This document shows, piece after piece, positions 12,183 to 24,038 of a DNA stretch of 64,000 nt (positions are counted from its first letter, which is position 1; the number at the start of each line of letters is the position of its first letter). A program made the translations under genes and the position numbers. The notes below the pieces were generated by a model, which saw only the letters and a program-made list of their open reading frames with translations, was not told where the DNA came from and searched no databases. The DNA is taken from assembly GCF_048771995.1 (NCBI RefSeq), contig NC_133064.1, forward strand, positions 28,313,001 through 28,377,000, read 5' to 3'. Origin of the DNA: Taeniopygia guttata. Lineage: Eukaryota > Chordata > Aves > Passeriformes > Estrildidae.

Positions 12183-13458
12183 GTAAGAAAAAAGTTGTAT
12201 GTCATTCATATTCATTAATTTTTGTTGTGTTTAAGAAAACACCAAAATGGAATATAATTTACGGTGTGAGTTTTTTGAGTTTGTTTTTTTAAAGGGAAAA
12301 GGGAATAAAGTAAAAGAATTTAAGAACAGTTTAATTATAATGTGTGTCCAAGAAACAGATAAATGAAAAGGACAAGATCATCAGAAGAGAAATATATAAA
12401 GATTAAAAAGACGATGCAAGAATACCTAAAAAGAACCAGCCATCAACCACCTTTGGAATGAACCTTCTGGTATTTGTTTTTGTCTGGTAAACTCTCCAGA
12501 TTACTAGACTTAAATAACATAGAAAATGTTACAACCTAGCAGAAGCAGATAGGTATCAATAACCCATGTAATTCAGTATTCAGCCACTAATAGGAGCTAT
12601 TATCAAATGCTTGAGGAAGGCATGGGAATCTTCAAAATGAACAATAAAAATGCAGACCTTGAAAGATATTTCTTCTGAAGGTTGAGTCCTTGGCTTATGC
12701 ATGAAGCATGAAATTTTGTATTTAGATCAGATTTTTTGGTTTTGATATGTACAAATAAATGTATGTACACATAAAAGTTCTTTGACTCTTGTACCCGTGA
12801 GTTCAGTGAGTTCACTGACTACTGTAGTGTCCTTAAAATATAGTTTTCACTGAATTATTTCAAAGGTTTGATTTAAGAAAACACTACTAAAATGTTCTCC
12901 TGGCACGAGGAAAGAAAACCATGACACTTCCATTTTTATTCATAAGTGGGCCTTGAAATCTAATTTTCACTTACTAGAAGTAAAAAGGAAGCTTTCCAAA
13001 TGATTTGGGGAAGGGGAAGTTGCCCAGTTTGGAGTACCATTTATTTTAAAAGCATTTTTTTCTAATTTCTAAATATATAAAGAATGCCTTCTAGAAGTAA
13101 GGTACTCTACAGATGCAGAGAATGCATAAGGTAGGATGGGAAAAGAGCATGGGATTCTGAGAATTTGGGATGATGTGGATCCCTTGCCAGGCATTTTGCA
13201 GCTTTTCTTAGCAATTTATTAGCAAAGAAAAAATGCTAGGCAAGCATGTTATGTATATGTCAGAATTGCAAGGATACTACTTTAAATTCTAGAAATAGTT
13301 ACGGTATTTGACATGTTCTTTCAACTGAAGAGCTCAACTATGTTAATCACAAACCAAATCATACAGCATCCGAGAGAGAAAATGTGACTAAATTAATTTC
13401 TAAAACTTAAGTATTTTAAATGTAGTTGGGTTTTGGTTTTTTAAAATATATTTTGCAG

Positions 13459-13584
13459 ATTAAAGGAACAAAGGGACAGGTCACACGAGCAGAAATTCTT
13501 CAAGAAGGCCTTCGGGAATTACTAACTATGCTCTTCTCTAACCCTGTGGATAATAATTTGATGTGTGCAGTGAAACTGCTGAAG
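13459..13584 (+). pseudogene. PAIP1: PAIP1 exon
   Basis: 42 codons, phase 0 at both ends. Encodes IKGTKGQVTRAEILQ, then LRELLTMLFSNP and CAVKLLK. Acceptor ttttgcag, donor gtgaga. No lesion seen. Confidence 0.9.
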
Positions 13585-14932
13585 GTGAGACAGTAGTTTT
13601 AAAAGAAGAAAAAAAGTTGTTTTTTAATTTTTTTTTTTAATATATGATCATAGTCCTGAATGAAGAGGGAAGCTCCAAGTATCTACAAATGTTGAAGTGT
13701 ATCTGTAGCTAGACTGGGCTACCTCATCAAACATTGGATTCACCACTGAAGCAATAGATGTCTCCTGTTGTCCTTTCCATTTAATATAGTGGTAGACACA
13801 GGCTTTTCACCTATTTGCTTTGCGGTATATTTATTTTTAATTAAACTGTCTTAAGAGTTGTTATCTAATTGCCTAGGATCAATGCAGCACCGCAGCAGAA
13901 AACTGGGAATGTGAAACAAGTGCTTGCTTTTATCTTTGCGTTTTATTCCTTTGTATCATCAGACACCTTTCTAAGCATTTTTAGATCATGTAGTATTTAT
14001 GCTGAGTAGATTAGGAACTGCTGTTAAGTTTGACCATAGTGGGAAAATTAATTTTTTGTAGTTTAACTCTTATCTCCTACAATCCTGTACAATTATTGGA
14101 CAATGAATTAAGTACCTGTTTTTAACAGAAAAAGTTTTCATCCATAGCAGTTCTAGACTGTCTGCTGCTAACACTCTCTCAGCAACAGCTTCAGTCTTAC
14201 AGATTTTATGTATTAAAACTCAAGTTGGCTTGGTCAGATAATTCTTGGCTCCTCTTTACACATACCCAGGTGAAATTCTGTGGCATATCTGAGTCTAGGT
14301 ATGTTGACTGAAGTCTTTCTAAAGCTAACTAGCCTATTGTTTTATCAGGTAAGATTGTGGAATCATCTGCAAAAATATGGTCTCTTTTTTTCATCGCATG
14401 TATTTAAAGCAATTAAGATCTGACAAATGCTCTTAGTCCTTTCAGCAGGATTCAGAATGTTGTAATATTTTTGTGTCGATGTGACACAAGTAATAGTATA
14501 ATCAAATACAATCTCAGAAAGATGATGAAATGTAACACTTTTTTACAAGAAATCACTGCAATATTAAAAAATGTATTTTGTTGTAATGTGACTGCTTTGC
14601 ATTGTAATTAAATCACTGAAGGGTTGTTTCAAAATCACATTTCAAGACTGAAATGAGGGAAGTGGCTGTGAAATTCTAGGCAACATTGGACATAGAGTTA
14701 CCATACGGTATGTAGTCTAAAATAAAATATTTATGTGGTCATTAATCAGTTCAACAAAAAGATGTCGAAGATTGGAACCTTCAATAGGTAGTCACATAAT
14801 GCATCTAAATGCTATGGATTTTTAAAGAAACTCTTCTGTTGACAGTTTCTTAAACTTTTATAATTAACTTTAAAAGAGAAAAAAAATACTAGGCAAAAAA
14901 TTCCCCCAAAAAACCTAATACCTTGTCTTTAG

Positions 14933-15039
14933 TTGACAGGGTCAGTTATAGAAGATGCCTGGAAAGAAAAAGGAAAGAATGATATGGAGGAAATTATTCA
15001 GAGAATTGAAAATGTTGTGTTGGATGCAAAATGTAGCAG
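14933..15039 (+). pseudogene. PAIP1: PAIP1 exon
   Basis: 107 nt. Encodes LTGSVIEDAWKEKGKNDMEE and IIQRIENVVLDAKCS, very close to other vertebrate PAIP1. Acceptor gtctttag, donor gtgaga. Confidence 0.9.
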
Positions 15040-15411
15040 GTGAGAAGATAAATTTTCTGCAGTGTTTTGCTTTTATATTAAACAGAACATATTAAAAATC
15101 TTCAAGAATAATGACCATGTCCAAAATATTTCCTTAAAAATTTTAATTTACAAAAAGTAAGGTGATATGTTGCTCACTTTAATGTAGCAATTGTTGGGGG
15201 AGTGGTTCTTTCAGTTTTGGTTTTGTTCTGTTTTTTATCTTTTACTGGAGATTAATGTTCCACTTAATGAGATGGTTGTGTATGTTTGTTTTCTGGTTTT
15301 TTTTTCTGTTTGTCTGGTTTAAGTCCTTCCCCTCCCCCATTTGCCAACCATTAGCCCAATTATTGTTTTGCACAAATCATTCTGACTTTTGTGCTGCTTT
15401 TGTTTTTTCAG

Positions 15412-15529
15412 AGATGTGAAACATATGCTTCTGAAAGTAGTGGAACTACGATCAAGTAACTGAGGTAGAGTTCATGAAACTTCTCCACATACAAAAGCTA
15501 CTCCTGGAAATGACCTTAAATACTTTATG
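15412..15529 (+). pseudogene. PAIP1: PAIP1 exon with in-frame TGA
   Basis: 118 nt. Encodes RDVKHMLLKVVELRSSN, then TGA at 15461-15463 in place of the conserved tryptophan, then GRVHE and a recognisable but drifted stretch to KYFM. Acceptor tttttcag, donor gtaaga. The stop would remove the acidic carboxy-terminal (PAM1) region even without the LTR in the earlier exon. Confidence 0.9.
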
Positions 15530-15544
15530 GTAAGAATGTACTGG

Positions 15545-16147
15545 TGCGAGGATGCTTGACTCCAGGACGGTTTGGATGGATGGAGACGAGAGATCTCTGA
15601 AGGCTGCTCTTAGAATATATGGTTTATTAGAGAGGGTGAAAGGCCCTGATTGGAGTCACCAGATGTGACACGTGGCAGGCCCTAGGGAGTGGGGGAAGGG
15701 AGAGGCAAGGGGTAGAGGGAGATAAAAGAGGATCCCAAGAGGATGTTCCAGGAGAGGGGGAGCTCCAAGAGGGCGGAAGTTCCAAGAAAGCGTCTGGCTC
15801 CTCAGGGACTCCTTATCAGGGGGCTTCAAGGTGGGCTGGAACAAGACTTAGGCCAATGGGGTCACAGACACCTGATGCTTCAGGGTAGGGTTACAGATGT
15901 GGGATGAACCATATATTGGGGGTGAGATAGAACAGTCCATTTGACCTTTGGACCTATCTGTAGGTAAGGGCATTGTTCAACCAGAAGGGGGGGATTGGCT
16001 TCATCCTGGCTGTCCTATTGTTTTCTAGTTGTTCAGTAACTAAGGTTTGGTATCTCAAAACTTGTTACCATCTCAATCTCTGTATTTTCTAAATCTTTTG
16101 CCAGGCAATCATATTTATAAGGCTTTTCTATTTTATCTTCCCCAACA
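15545..16147 (-). mobile_element. Solo LTR in PAIP1 intron (family D-like)
   Basis: 603 bp from tgcgag to cccaaca, flanked by the exact 6-bp duplication tactgg (15539-15544 and 16148-16153). An AATAAA on the - strand near 15630 sets the orientation. It lies 15 bp after the exon end at 15529, leaving the gtaaga donor intact. Resembles the GC-richer LTRs at 39027, 43107 and 54898 in layout. Confidence 0.88.
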
Positions 16148-16266
16148 TACTGGTATTTCGGTTCCTTAGTTTAAAATTAATTTGATTCATAGATAAATCA
16201 TATTGCTAAAAGCTACAAACATCTGTCTCTGAACTCATATAACTTACTGTATAACTTTATTCTTAG

Positions 16267-16321
16267 AATGAACCAACATTTTACACTTCTGATGGCGTTC
16301 CTTTCACTGCAGCAGATCCGG
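16267..16321 (+). pseudogene. PAIP1: PAIP1 exon
   Basis: 55 nt. Encodes NEPTFYTSDGVPFTAADP, identical to the conserved PAIP1 stretch. Acceptor ttcttag, donor gtatgt. No lesion seen. Confidence 0.9.
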
Positions 16322-16868
16322 GTATGTTCCCTGTTTTCTCAGTCTTTAAAGTTGCAATTATGTCCTGTTGAAGCACATAAAAAGTTGTTCTTAAAATATT
16401 TGAAACTCATACAACTTAACAGAAAAAATTATAGCTGAACTCCTGGCTTTGTGTAACACATGCCTTATTCCGTGTTAAAAGAAGGTAAATGTTTGAAATG
16501 GAAAATGTGCAGTTGAGTTCATACAGTTCAGAAGAATTTATGCCATAGTCCTCAGCACTTGGTTTCCACAGCTCTTTTGTTTGTCCATTGTTAGTAGCAA
16601 AAGGATTTGTTTCTTTGTTTCCTATAATCTGAACACAACATGGCACAACATCATTTGAGGTAAAGACAACTGTGACTACCTCTGTTTCTTTTGGAAGGTA
16701 GGTATCATTCTTGGAGTTTGATGTCCTGAGAAAACACTGTAGTGGGAGTTTTTTCGATAATGTTTCATGCCATTTATGGTTTCATTAAATAGGCTATTTT
16801 CAAACTGTATAGATGTACATTAATTTAGAGGACTAATATATTACTGGGTCTAATTTTTACTATGGCAG

Positions 16869-16962
16869 ATTACCAAGAAAAATACCAAGAACTGCATGAA
16901 AGAGAGGATTTGTTTCCAGATTATGAGGAAAATGGTGAGGCTTTATCAGGACCTGGAGATCA
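16869..16962 (+). pseudogene. PAIP1: PAIP1 exon
   Basis: 94 nt. Encodes DYQEKYQELHEREDLFPDYE and ENGEALSGPGD, part of the acidic carboxy-terminal region. Acceptor atggcag, donor gtatgt. Confidence 0.9.
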
Positions 16963-18897
16963 GTATGTTTTCTTTTTGAGTGATAGTTGTTGTGGGGTGG
17001 TTTTGGGTTTTTTTTTTACTGGAAATTTAGGAATCCAATCTTGTAAAAAATGAAATTAATAATTATTATTTAGTTTTACAATGGAAATTATGTGTTTGTT
17101 CAGATGTAAGTTGGTTTGTAATCACACAAGTTTGAAACATTTTATATTTATCCAACTGAGTAGGGCAATTAAACTTCATATATTTTTGCCCATGTGCAAA
17201 CATACTCTCTTCTGCATTTTAGAAAAAAATTTGCAAGCAAAATGATGCATCATACCTTCAGGTGTTGGTAGTGAGACAACCTGAATTCATTCTAGCTAGA
17301 GATAATTACAAAATTTTCAGTGTTTTTCAAAGGGAGAAGGTTGTTAAGGTTTTCTCTTCAGGATAAGTAACATTCCCTCAATGAATGGCCAAAGGGGAAG
17401 CAGTAGGTGGGAAATATAGTCTCACCTTCTGACACCAATTTATAAGAATTTGACAGGAAATCTGTGAAAGAAAGACAGTAAAATAAATTGCTCTGAACTC
17501 TGTACTGGTTGAAGGAGGACTTATATAATTATTTGATACTCAAAAGCATTTTCAGTGTTGTGTTTCTGTGATAAGAGTGCTGGTCTGGATCATTGTTTTT
17601 GTTAGTAAATTAGAAAACTTTTAGATGGCAACTAGCTGAGGGGAGTTACAGGAACTTGGGAAGATAAATTAGTGATGTCATCAGAAATCAACAAGATCAT
17701 ACTGTGGAAAAAACTACCCTTGTGAACTGTTGTGTTTAGAACAACTTAAATGCAAAATGAATACAGACAGCAGTTAAACACAGCAAATCTGAAAAGTGAC
17801 ATGTGAAAGACTGTGAGTCAATCTTCATGCAAGGTGACTGTGGAACCTTCTATGAAGGCTTAAGAAATGCTTAGACAAATCTATCCTGATCCGCTATCAG
17901 CTATTTCTCATGACTGACATCAGGGAGAAGGGTTCTTGAGTTTCTTCTCAAGTCTACACTTCTACAGGAAAGGAAGAACAAACAAAATAAATATGTTATC
18001 TGCTTTAATGCACATGCTGATTCCCTTGTTTGGGACTAAAGCACAGAAGGTAATAAACTGTGCACCTGAAACTAATGCACCCTTTATGAGAGTCAATAGC
18101 TGCTGATTTATTTTAAGGCTTTTTAGAATTATATACACTATCATGTTCAAGCTACAACTCTGTTGTCCTAGTTTATGGTGATGAAAACTCCAGTTGGACC
18201 TAGAGAAAACAGGGAACACTCAAGTTACTTCTCAATAACTGTGAGGGAAAAAAAAAGCTGTTAAGTGATCCCTATCACTTCCCATCTTGATTTTTTTGAA
18301 ACTCTGTTAGTCTCCACTCTGCACAATACTGATTATCATTGATGGGATACAGTCTTTTCTGTGACCTAAATAAGCCAGATCTTTTCCAAAAGACTGGTTA
18401 ACATGTAATAGAAGGTAATATAATGCAGATACAAAAAGGAAGTGAAGTAAGGTCACCTTCTTTCATATATCAACAAAGAGGAATACAGGTTTTCTATATA
18501 AATATATTTTTCTGACTAGTGTGCAACCAAGAGAGTTGACACAGTATTTGAACTGAGATGTTAACCAACTAAAATTTTGCTAATATGCTAACAATATTTT
18601 TTGTAAATGCATATGTGCAAATATGTTATTACATCTTTGAAAGCTTGTATTACATTATTGCATTTTTCTGTCATCTTGGAAATATTTCTGTCTTTTAACC
18701 TGTGGACAGCCTAAGATGATCTAAAATGGTGACAAACACTGTAGTAATTTGTACATATCTATGCTGCTTTTTCCTAGGGTCCATAAGCTCTGTTTTATCC
18801 TTGACGTTTATGTAAATATTTCACCTATTTACTGTTTCTGAAAATCTGTACATAAACTTAACAGTTTTGGTGAGGGGTTTTGGTTTTGTTTTTTTAG

Positions 18898-18991
18898 GTA
18901 TTTTAATGATCTTGATAACAAGATGGATCCAGAAATTGAAGAAGCATATGAAAAATCCTGTCTAGAATCAGAACATAAGAGAAAACAGTGA
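18898..18991 (+). pseudogene. PAIP1: PAIP1 last coding exon
   Basis: Encodes YFNDLDNKMDPEIEEAYEK followed by SCLESEHKRKQ and the ancestral TGA stop at 18989-18991. Acceptor tttttttag. This is the PAM1-type acidic tail that contacts poly(A)-binding protein. Confidence 0.9.
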
Positions 18992-19250
18992 GATGTTACA
19001 CAATAACATTAGTTTATTAAACCAGTTTAGGTCTGGTTAGAGTACAGGGAGGCAAAAAACACTGGTACCAAAATAAGGAAGTTCACTTTCTCCAAGTACT
19101 CAAGTTACTCAATTTCCATTTTGTTAAACAGAATCTTCCAAAAGTTGTAAACTTATGCTCTGTAACTTAGTGTTGTGTATATATCACAATTTATTTTATG
19201 GACAGGTATATGAAAAATGTTTGGCTGCAATAAAATTGATTTAAAAAGTA
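18992..19250 (+). terminator. PAIP1 3' UTR with poly(A) signal
   Basis: AATAAA at 19229-19234, about 240 nt after the stop codon. A T-rich zone and a G-run (19303-19312) follow. The 3' end position is estimated. Confidence 0.55.
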
Positions 19251-20274
19251 TCATAATGGAAATTAAAATGTAATGGGGAGCTGTCCCATAGGATTACCTT
19301 TGGGGGGGGGGGGAAGAGGAAAAAATAAATCAATTTCAATTTAATTGCTTGCTTGGCTTAGTATACACTAGGACATATTCTTTTTACCATATACAAGATC
19401 TGGTATTTTTTTTCTGACTAAAGAGCACATGATCAATGACTTTTCTGTTTTTTTTTTTTCTGTAGATCACAATTGTGAAATCATGATAAGTGGTTTGTGA
19501 AGGGTTATTTTTGTGGGGAGTTTTGGTTTTCTTTTTCCTTTTCCTTCCTCTTCCAAAACACATATATGTGAAGTCTGGACTCTCCTAGAATAAACATGTT
19601 ACATGTTGATATGTGAAAAAACAGTGTTTTGGAAATCAGGTTCTTTCAAGACCTTTGGTTCAGGTAAGCTTATTTTCAACTTTTACAAGCAAAAACTATC
19701 CTGTAATTTTCTGTGTTCTTCAAGACTACGTGAATATATTTATGTTTTAACCCATGCTTCTCCAGGAGTATGTGCAGTAATTGGTATATTTTTTGAAACT
19801 ATCTAACATGTCTAATCTCTCAGGAATCCTTGTCACTTTCTCCATTATTCTAATTATTTTATATAGCTTAATTTTGTATTTTGAGAAAAATCATATTTCA
19901 TAAATGTTGACATTCTGAAGTCAACTGCTAGTTTTTTGAACCCATATAATCATGTTAGTCTTCCTAGGATATACTGTTGTAGTTGTTGCCAAATTCAGTT
20001 GTATTTATTCCAATTACCTGTTATTGGTTAGACTGAGTAGAACCCCTTATCAAAAGCAAATGGGAAATATTTCCCAAAGGGCAATTGTAAAGAGCATGTG
20101 TTATGAATATGCATGTAAATAATTTTTACTTATTTTGTGAAATGACTTGTGTATCTGCTAATACAGTGAGTACTGGGTGTTTAACATATTGTTTTAAGTT
20201 GAGGTTTTAGAAAAAATAAATAACCAGCTTCGTTTTTTTTGTTATAGCTTTCTCTATCTTGTGTTTTTGCTTAA
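19251..20274. other. Intergenic, nothing recognised
   Basis: AT-rich unique-looking sequence with a G10 run at 19303-19312. No exon, RNA gene or element border seen. Confidence 0.5.
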
Positions 20275-20301
20275 TTTTTTTTTTTTTTTTTTTTTTTTTT
20301 T
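20275..20301. repeat. Poly-T tract
   Basis: 27 uninterrupted T residues 17 bp before the LTR that starts at 20319. It could be the A-tail of an antisense retroposon or simple expansion. Confidence 0.85.
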
Positions 20302-20318
20302 GCATTTAAGTATGCATT

Positions 20319-21130
20319 TGTCCTGGTTACAGAGAGGAAGTGGAGTTTAGAGCCATATGGGCATGGCTAGGTTGCTCTTCTACATCACCTACATCATTGC
20401 TGGGGAGTGTAACTTTGGGGAGAAGAAAAGGTGAGCACACCCCTGGAAACAGCACCGTGTCTCCCTCTTCATTGGAGGGAGTTGCTGGGATCATCCTCTG
20501 CCACAGCTGCTGCCCATTCCCTTCCTACTCCTCTGAGACGCAGCTCCAGAATGTGGTTCTGAAAAGCAGCAAATGTGGCTCTGGGACGTAACTGAAAAGC
20601 AGCAACAGCCCCATGTAATGGAGCCCAGCGGAGCAGTCCAAAGCAGTGATGAAAAAGAGTGGAGCCAAGCTCAGTGTAGCAGTCTGAAGCGGCAGCATGT
20701 TGCAGTGTGGATTATTTAGCTTTTAGGGGTTTTTCCCATAATTATTTTCCATTGTCTCAAGCTCAGGGATGGGGAGAGCCAAGCGCAGGGAGTGCCTGCC
20801 ATCTTGTCTTTGTCCCAGGGGGCCACATGGACACAGCTGATACCTGTGACTTATGAGTAGCATCTGCCTTCTTGTCTTTGTCCCAGTGGCCACATGGAAC
20901 TAAGTTGAGGTGATGAACACCTTTTGTGTGTAAAGCACCTTTTTTTTTTTACATGCTTTTGTTATTAATATTGCTGCTGTCACTGTGGATTTCTTATTCC
21001 ATTGCTGTTTGCTTTCAGTAAATTATCTCAACCCATAGTCTCTGCCTTTGTCCCTCTCTTATCAAAGGGGGTAGGGGGAAGGGGAGTGCCTTATTTGGAG
21101 TATAGTTTCAAGCTGGTGTTAAACCACCAT
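20319..21130 (+). mobile_element. 5' LTR of ERVL-type element
   Basis: Begins tgtcctggtt and ends near ttaaaccaccat, about 812 bp, immediately followed by a primer-binding-site-like sequence. The right border is good to a few bases. Confidence 0.65.
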
Positions 21131-21137
21131 GTTCGAT

Positions 21138-21155
21138 TGGTGCCCAACATGAGGC
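21138..21155 (+). other. Retroviral primer-binding-site-like sequence
   Basis: tggtgcccaacatgaggc resembles the complement of a tRNA 3' end of the lysine type (TGGCGCCCAACGTGGGGC), with three mismatches. A similar one lies at 47408-47425. Confidence 0.5.
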
Positions 21156-21792
21156 ATGATAGGGTTGAGATAACATCTTTCATCTATGCATTTGTGTATT
21201 AGCTACAAAACTTCCTGGTTACAAGGCTACTCGGTCTGTCCACATGGTTGTGGTATCTAACCCTGTATATGCTCCCATATATGCATTATGTGTCCACAGC
21301 AGTGCTCTTTTTCAGAACAGGGAGAGAGATCAGGATTGTTTTGTTATACTGTGTGATATCAGTTTATGCTCTCCTGTCCTGGCTTTGGCTACTCCCTCTG
21401 AGAATTCATTAATAATTGTACCCAGCCTGTGGTGGGAAAAAGAGAGAATGATTTTCCCAGCCTTTCACCTACTTCTCTTCCTTCAGGCCTGTTACAACAG
21501 CTTTTGAGGATTTTGAATTCCCTTTGGATGTTGAGGAAAGCATGTTCTTGTTGCTAAGTCTGCCAGGTCTCCTCAATGTAGTCCACACCATGTTTAGAGT
21601 CAGGACAGAGATTTCTAGGGAAGTTGTCCCGAGACCTGTCCCAGGGGATGGATAGTCATGAGTGGCATAGAATGTGGGAGAAAATGGACCAGCTTTTGAT
21701 GGAGTATTCTGCTCCAGTGGTTTGGAAGTTTACCCCTGAAAAACTACAGGACCCTGATAAAGTGGCAGAATATTTGATTTTAAAAATGCTAT

Positions 21793-22448
21793 TGTTGTGG
21801 TGTGGGTTGATTTAGTCAGTTGGTTTTATCAATGTTTGTTAGCCTTATGCTCCCCCATGTGTCCCCTTACCCCAAAAGTTTCCACCACTTGGCTCCCCAG
21901 TTATATGTCAATCTTCTTACCTCTCCTGGTTCCATCAGTCCAAGTTTGTTTATTATACCCCTTCGGCTGTCAGTCCTGTAACCACCCCCAGTTTCTCCCA
22001 GAATGTTTTGTATCAATCACTCCAGCTTAGCTTTTCTATTTGTCCCCTGACTTTGTACCTACCCCTGCCACATTATCATAGGTTCTTGTATCCCTCACTG
22101 GTTTATCCCCATTGGGCAAGACAGGTTTACACCCCTGTCCGCCCACCCCCTATTTAAGTTGCTGTAATCATTGATTTCTTCGTCATTTGTCACTGCACCT
22201 ACTCAGAGGGCACCTTTCTGGCCCCACCTGGGGAAATAAAGGACTCTTTGGGCTGGCATACAAGTGTCCTTCTCTCATCTCTTCATCTCCTCTCAGCGTG
22301 CAGTTACTCAAGCTGCGCACCCACAAGTAGCACTCAGCACCATCAGGGGGCAGACGATTCTCCCCTGAGATGCCCACTCACGTGGCGGCCACGCAGCCTC
22401 ACGCGGGTTGTGCTAGCTGGACCCTTCCACCCACCCAGGGCCATGGTA
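21793..22448 (+). mobile_element. Solo LTR inserted in ERVL gag region
   Basis: Starts TGTTGTGGTG, with TATA-like ctatttaag near 22150 and AATAAA near 22235 in sense. Flanked by tgctat at 21787-21792 and 22449-22454, a 6-bp duplication. The ERVL gag-like frame is recognisable on both sides. The right terminus reads ...ggta rather than the usual CA. Confidence 0.72.
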
Positions 22449-22454
22449 TGCTAT

Positions 22455-23460
22455 GGCAGTTCCAGAGAGGCACAAAGTTATGCAACATGCTGGGCCCTGG
22501 CTACTGTTTATCAGACACTGCTCAATACTAGACGGCACCCTCAGGGGAAGGAGGAGGAGAAAAACAGAACAACAGGCACTCAAACTCTGCAGCTGAACCA
22601 GAGAAATAACCTGTGCCAGTAGCAGTCACCACTATACAGAAGAAAAAAATCCAAGACCAAATCAGTTTGCTTAGTGAGGGATGAAGAAGAAACAGGGCCC
22701 TCACAACTAATGGAAGAGACAGAGACAGAGATAATCACCTGATCCCTGTTCCCAGGTAAGCTGTGAGATATGCGAAAATATTTCTGCCACCAGTCAGGTG
22801 AGCCCCTGGTGACCTGGCTGCTCCAATGCTGGTATATTGCAGCCCACACTATTGGAACTGGATGGTAATGAAACCAAGCAACTTGGGTACCTGTCCTGGG
22901 ACGTGGGCATTGACAAGGGGATTGGGAAAAGGACAGAAACACTCAGCCTCTGGAGGTGATTCCTATCAAGCATGAGAGAAAGGTATTTTTGCAAGGTTGA
23001 TCTATCAGTGCACCAAGACAAGGGGAACACCATGGAGAAAAGTATTGAGTACCTCAGAATTAGCTGTGCTGGAAATAATCTGTAGGGATTCAAATAACGA
23101 GCAATGCTATATAAATATGGATGACATCATACACAAACCATGTGGTGGAAATTCCTACAGAGCATGCCAGTGTCATATGTCAACTCAATGAGAGTGATGT
23201 CATGGAAAGAAGGAGAACAAAAAGTGGACACTTTTCTTAGCAGATTCCAGCTATATGAAGAAACTATCTCCACCCCAATACAGGACTGCATCTCATCTGT
23301 GGAAAGACTGTCCAAGGACTTCCAGCAATTAAAAGAGGAAATTAAAGAGGACCAGCATAAATCTAAAGAGAGCGACCAGAAATTTAAGGAGGAAATGTCC
23401 CATGCCCCACCAGTATGGACCAGAGTCTCTGCTATTGGGAGTAAATACCTGTAAGGCCCA
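22455..23460 (+). mobile_element. ERVL gag-like remnant
   Basis: Contains acidic, coiled-coil-like and MSWKEGEQKVDTF-type stretches (23140-23454) that align in order with avian ERVL gag. Broken. Confidence 0.6.
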
Positions 23461-24038
23461 AAAAAAACTTCATTCAACAAAGCTTTTTAAAAGGCTTGCA
23501 AGTTGTTCATGTACTCTGAGTTAGATGTACAGGAGTAATACCAACAAGATAGTCTCAAGAGGCCAAAGCAACAAAAAAAAAAAAAAAAAACTACTGGCAA
23601 CTTTAGAAAATCAGACAACTTGGGCAAAAGGCTTAGTGCAATATTCAATCAACATAAAATACTTCTCAAAGCTTTAACTTAGCAAATTCTAAGCTCATTC
23701 AATTCTAAGTTACTCAAAAATTCTGAGAAGAGAAAATTGGAAGAAAAAAGAGAGAAATATATAGAAGAGGACACATATAGCTACCAACTCCTGGGTTCCA
23801 GTGGTTCAGCTGAGAGAAATTCCAAGAAGAGGTAGGGTCAAGACATATACTTGCCTCATGTTCAGCTTTAAATACCCTTTGGCCTTCCTGGGCCCTTCCC
23901 CCAGGAGGGATTGCCTGTCATTTGGCCACTCAGGAGCTGGGTTAAGGGCTCCAGGGGCAGGTGTGGAGCATTGTCTCCAGGATGCCAGTCATTGGCAGTC
24001 ACTGTGAAGCTGGGATACAGGCTCTAGGAGTGGGGGAT
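23461..24038. other. ERVL-derived or unassigned, with A-run
   Basis: Includes an A-run at about 23572-23590. No gene was recognised; probably decayed internal ERVL sequence or an LTR fragment. Confidence 0.4.

Larger units (their letters stand above)
6566..18991 (+). pseudogene. PAIP1: PAIP1 copy, probable W-linked gametolog, broken
   Basis: PAIP1 bridges poly(A)-binding protein and eIF4A/eIF3 in the cytoplasm and stimulates cap-dependent translation. Its middle MIF4G domain binds eIF4A. Nine exons, all with AG/GT borders and matching phases, encode a protein closely following vertebrate PAIP1 from just before the MIF4G domain (AEYVQDFLNHL) to the acidic carboxy terminus (DPEIEEAYEK, ending KRKQ). 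Exons: 6566-6754, 10311-10849, 12071-12182, 13459-13584, 14933-15039, 15412-15529, 16267-16321, 16869-16962, 18898-18991. Two lesions stop a normal product. A 420-bp LTR with 6-bp duplication lies inside exon 10311-10849, bringing an in-frame TGA at 10353-10355. A TGA at 15461-15463 stands where PAIP1 has the W of RSSNWGR. The amino-terminal (PAM2) exons are not in view. Introns exclude a retrocopy. The other introns (6755-10310, 10850-12070, 12183-13458, 13585-14932, 15040-15411, 16963-18897) show no further gene. Confidence 0.9.

Noticed and set aside
6566-18991. Retrocopy origin of PAIP1
   Set aside because: Eight introns with AG/GT borders and correct phases remain, so it is a segmental or sex-linked gene copy.
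22183-22622. Small frames on both strands around 22.2-22.6 kb
   Set aside because: They lie mainly in the R/U5 part of a solo LTR and in gag debris.
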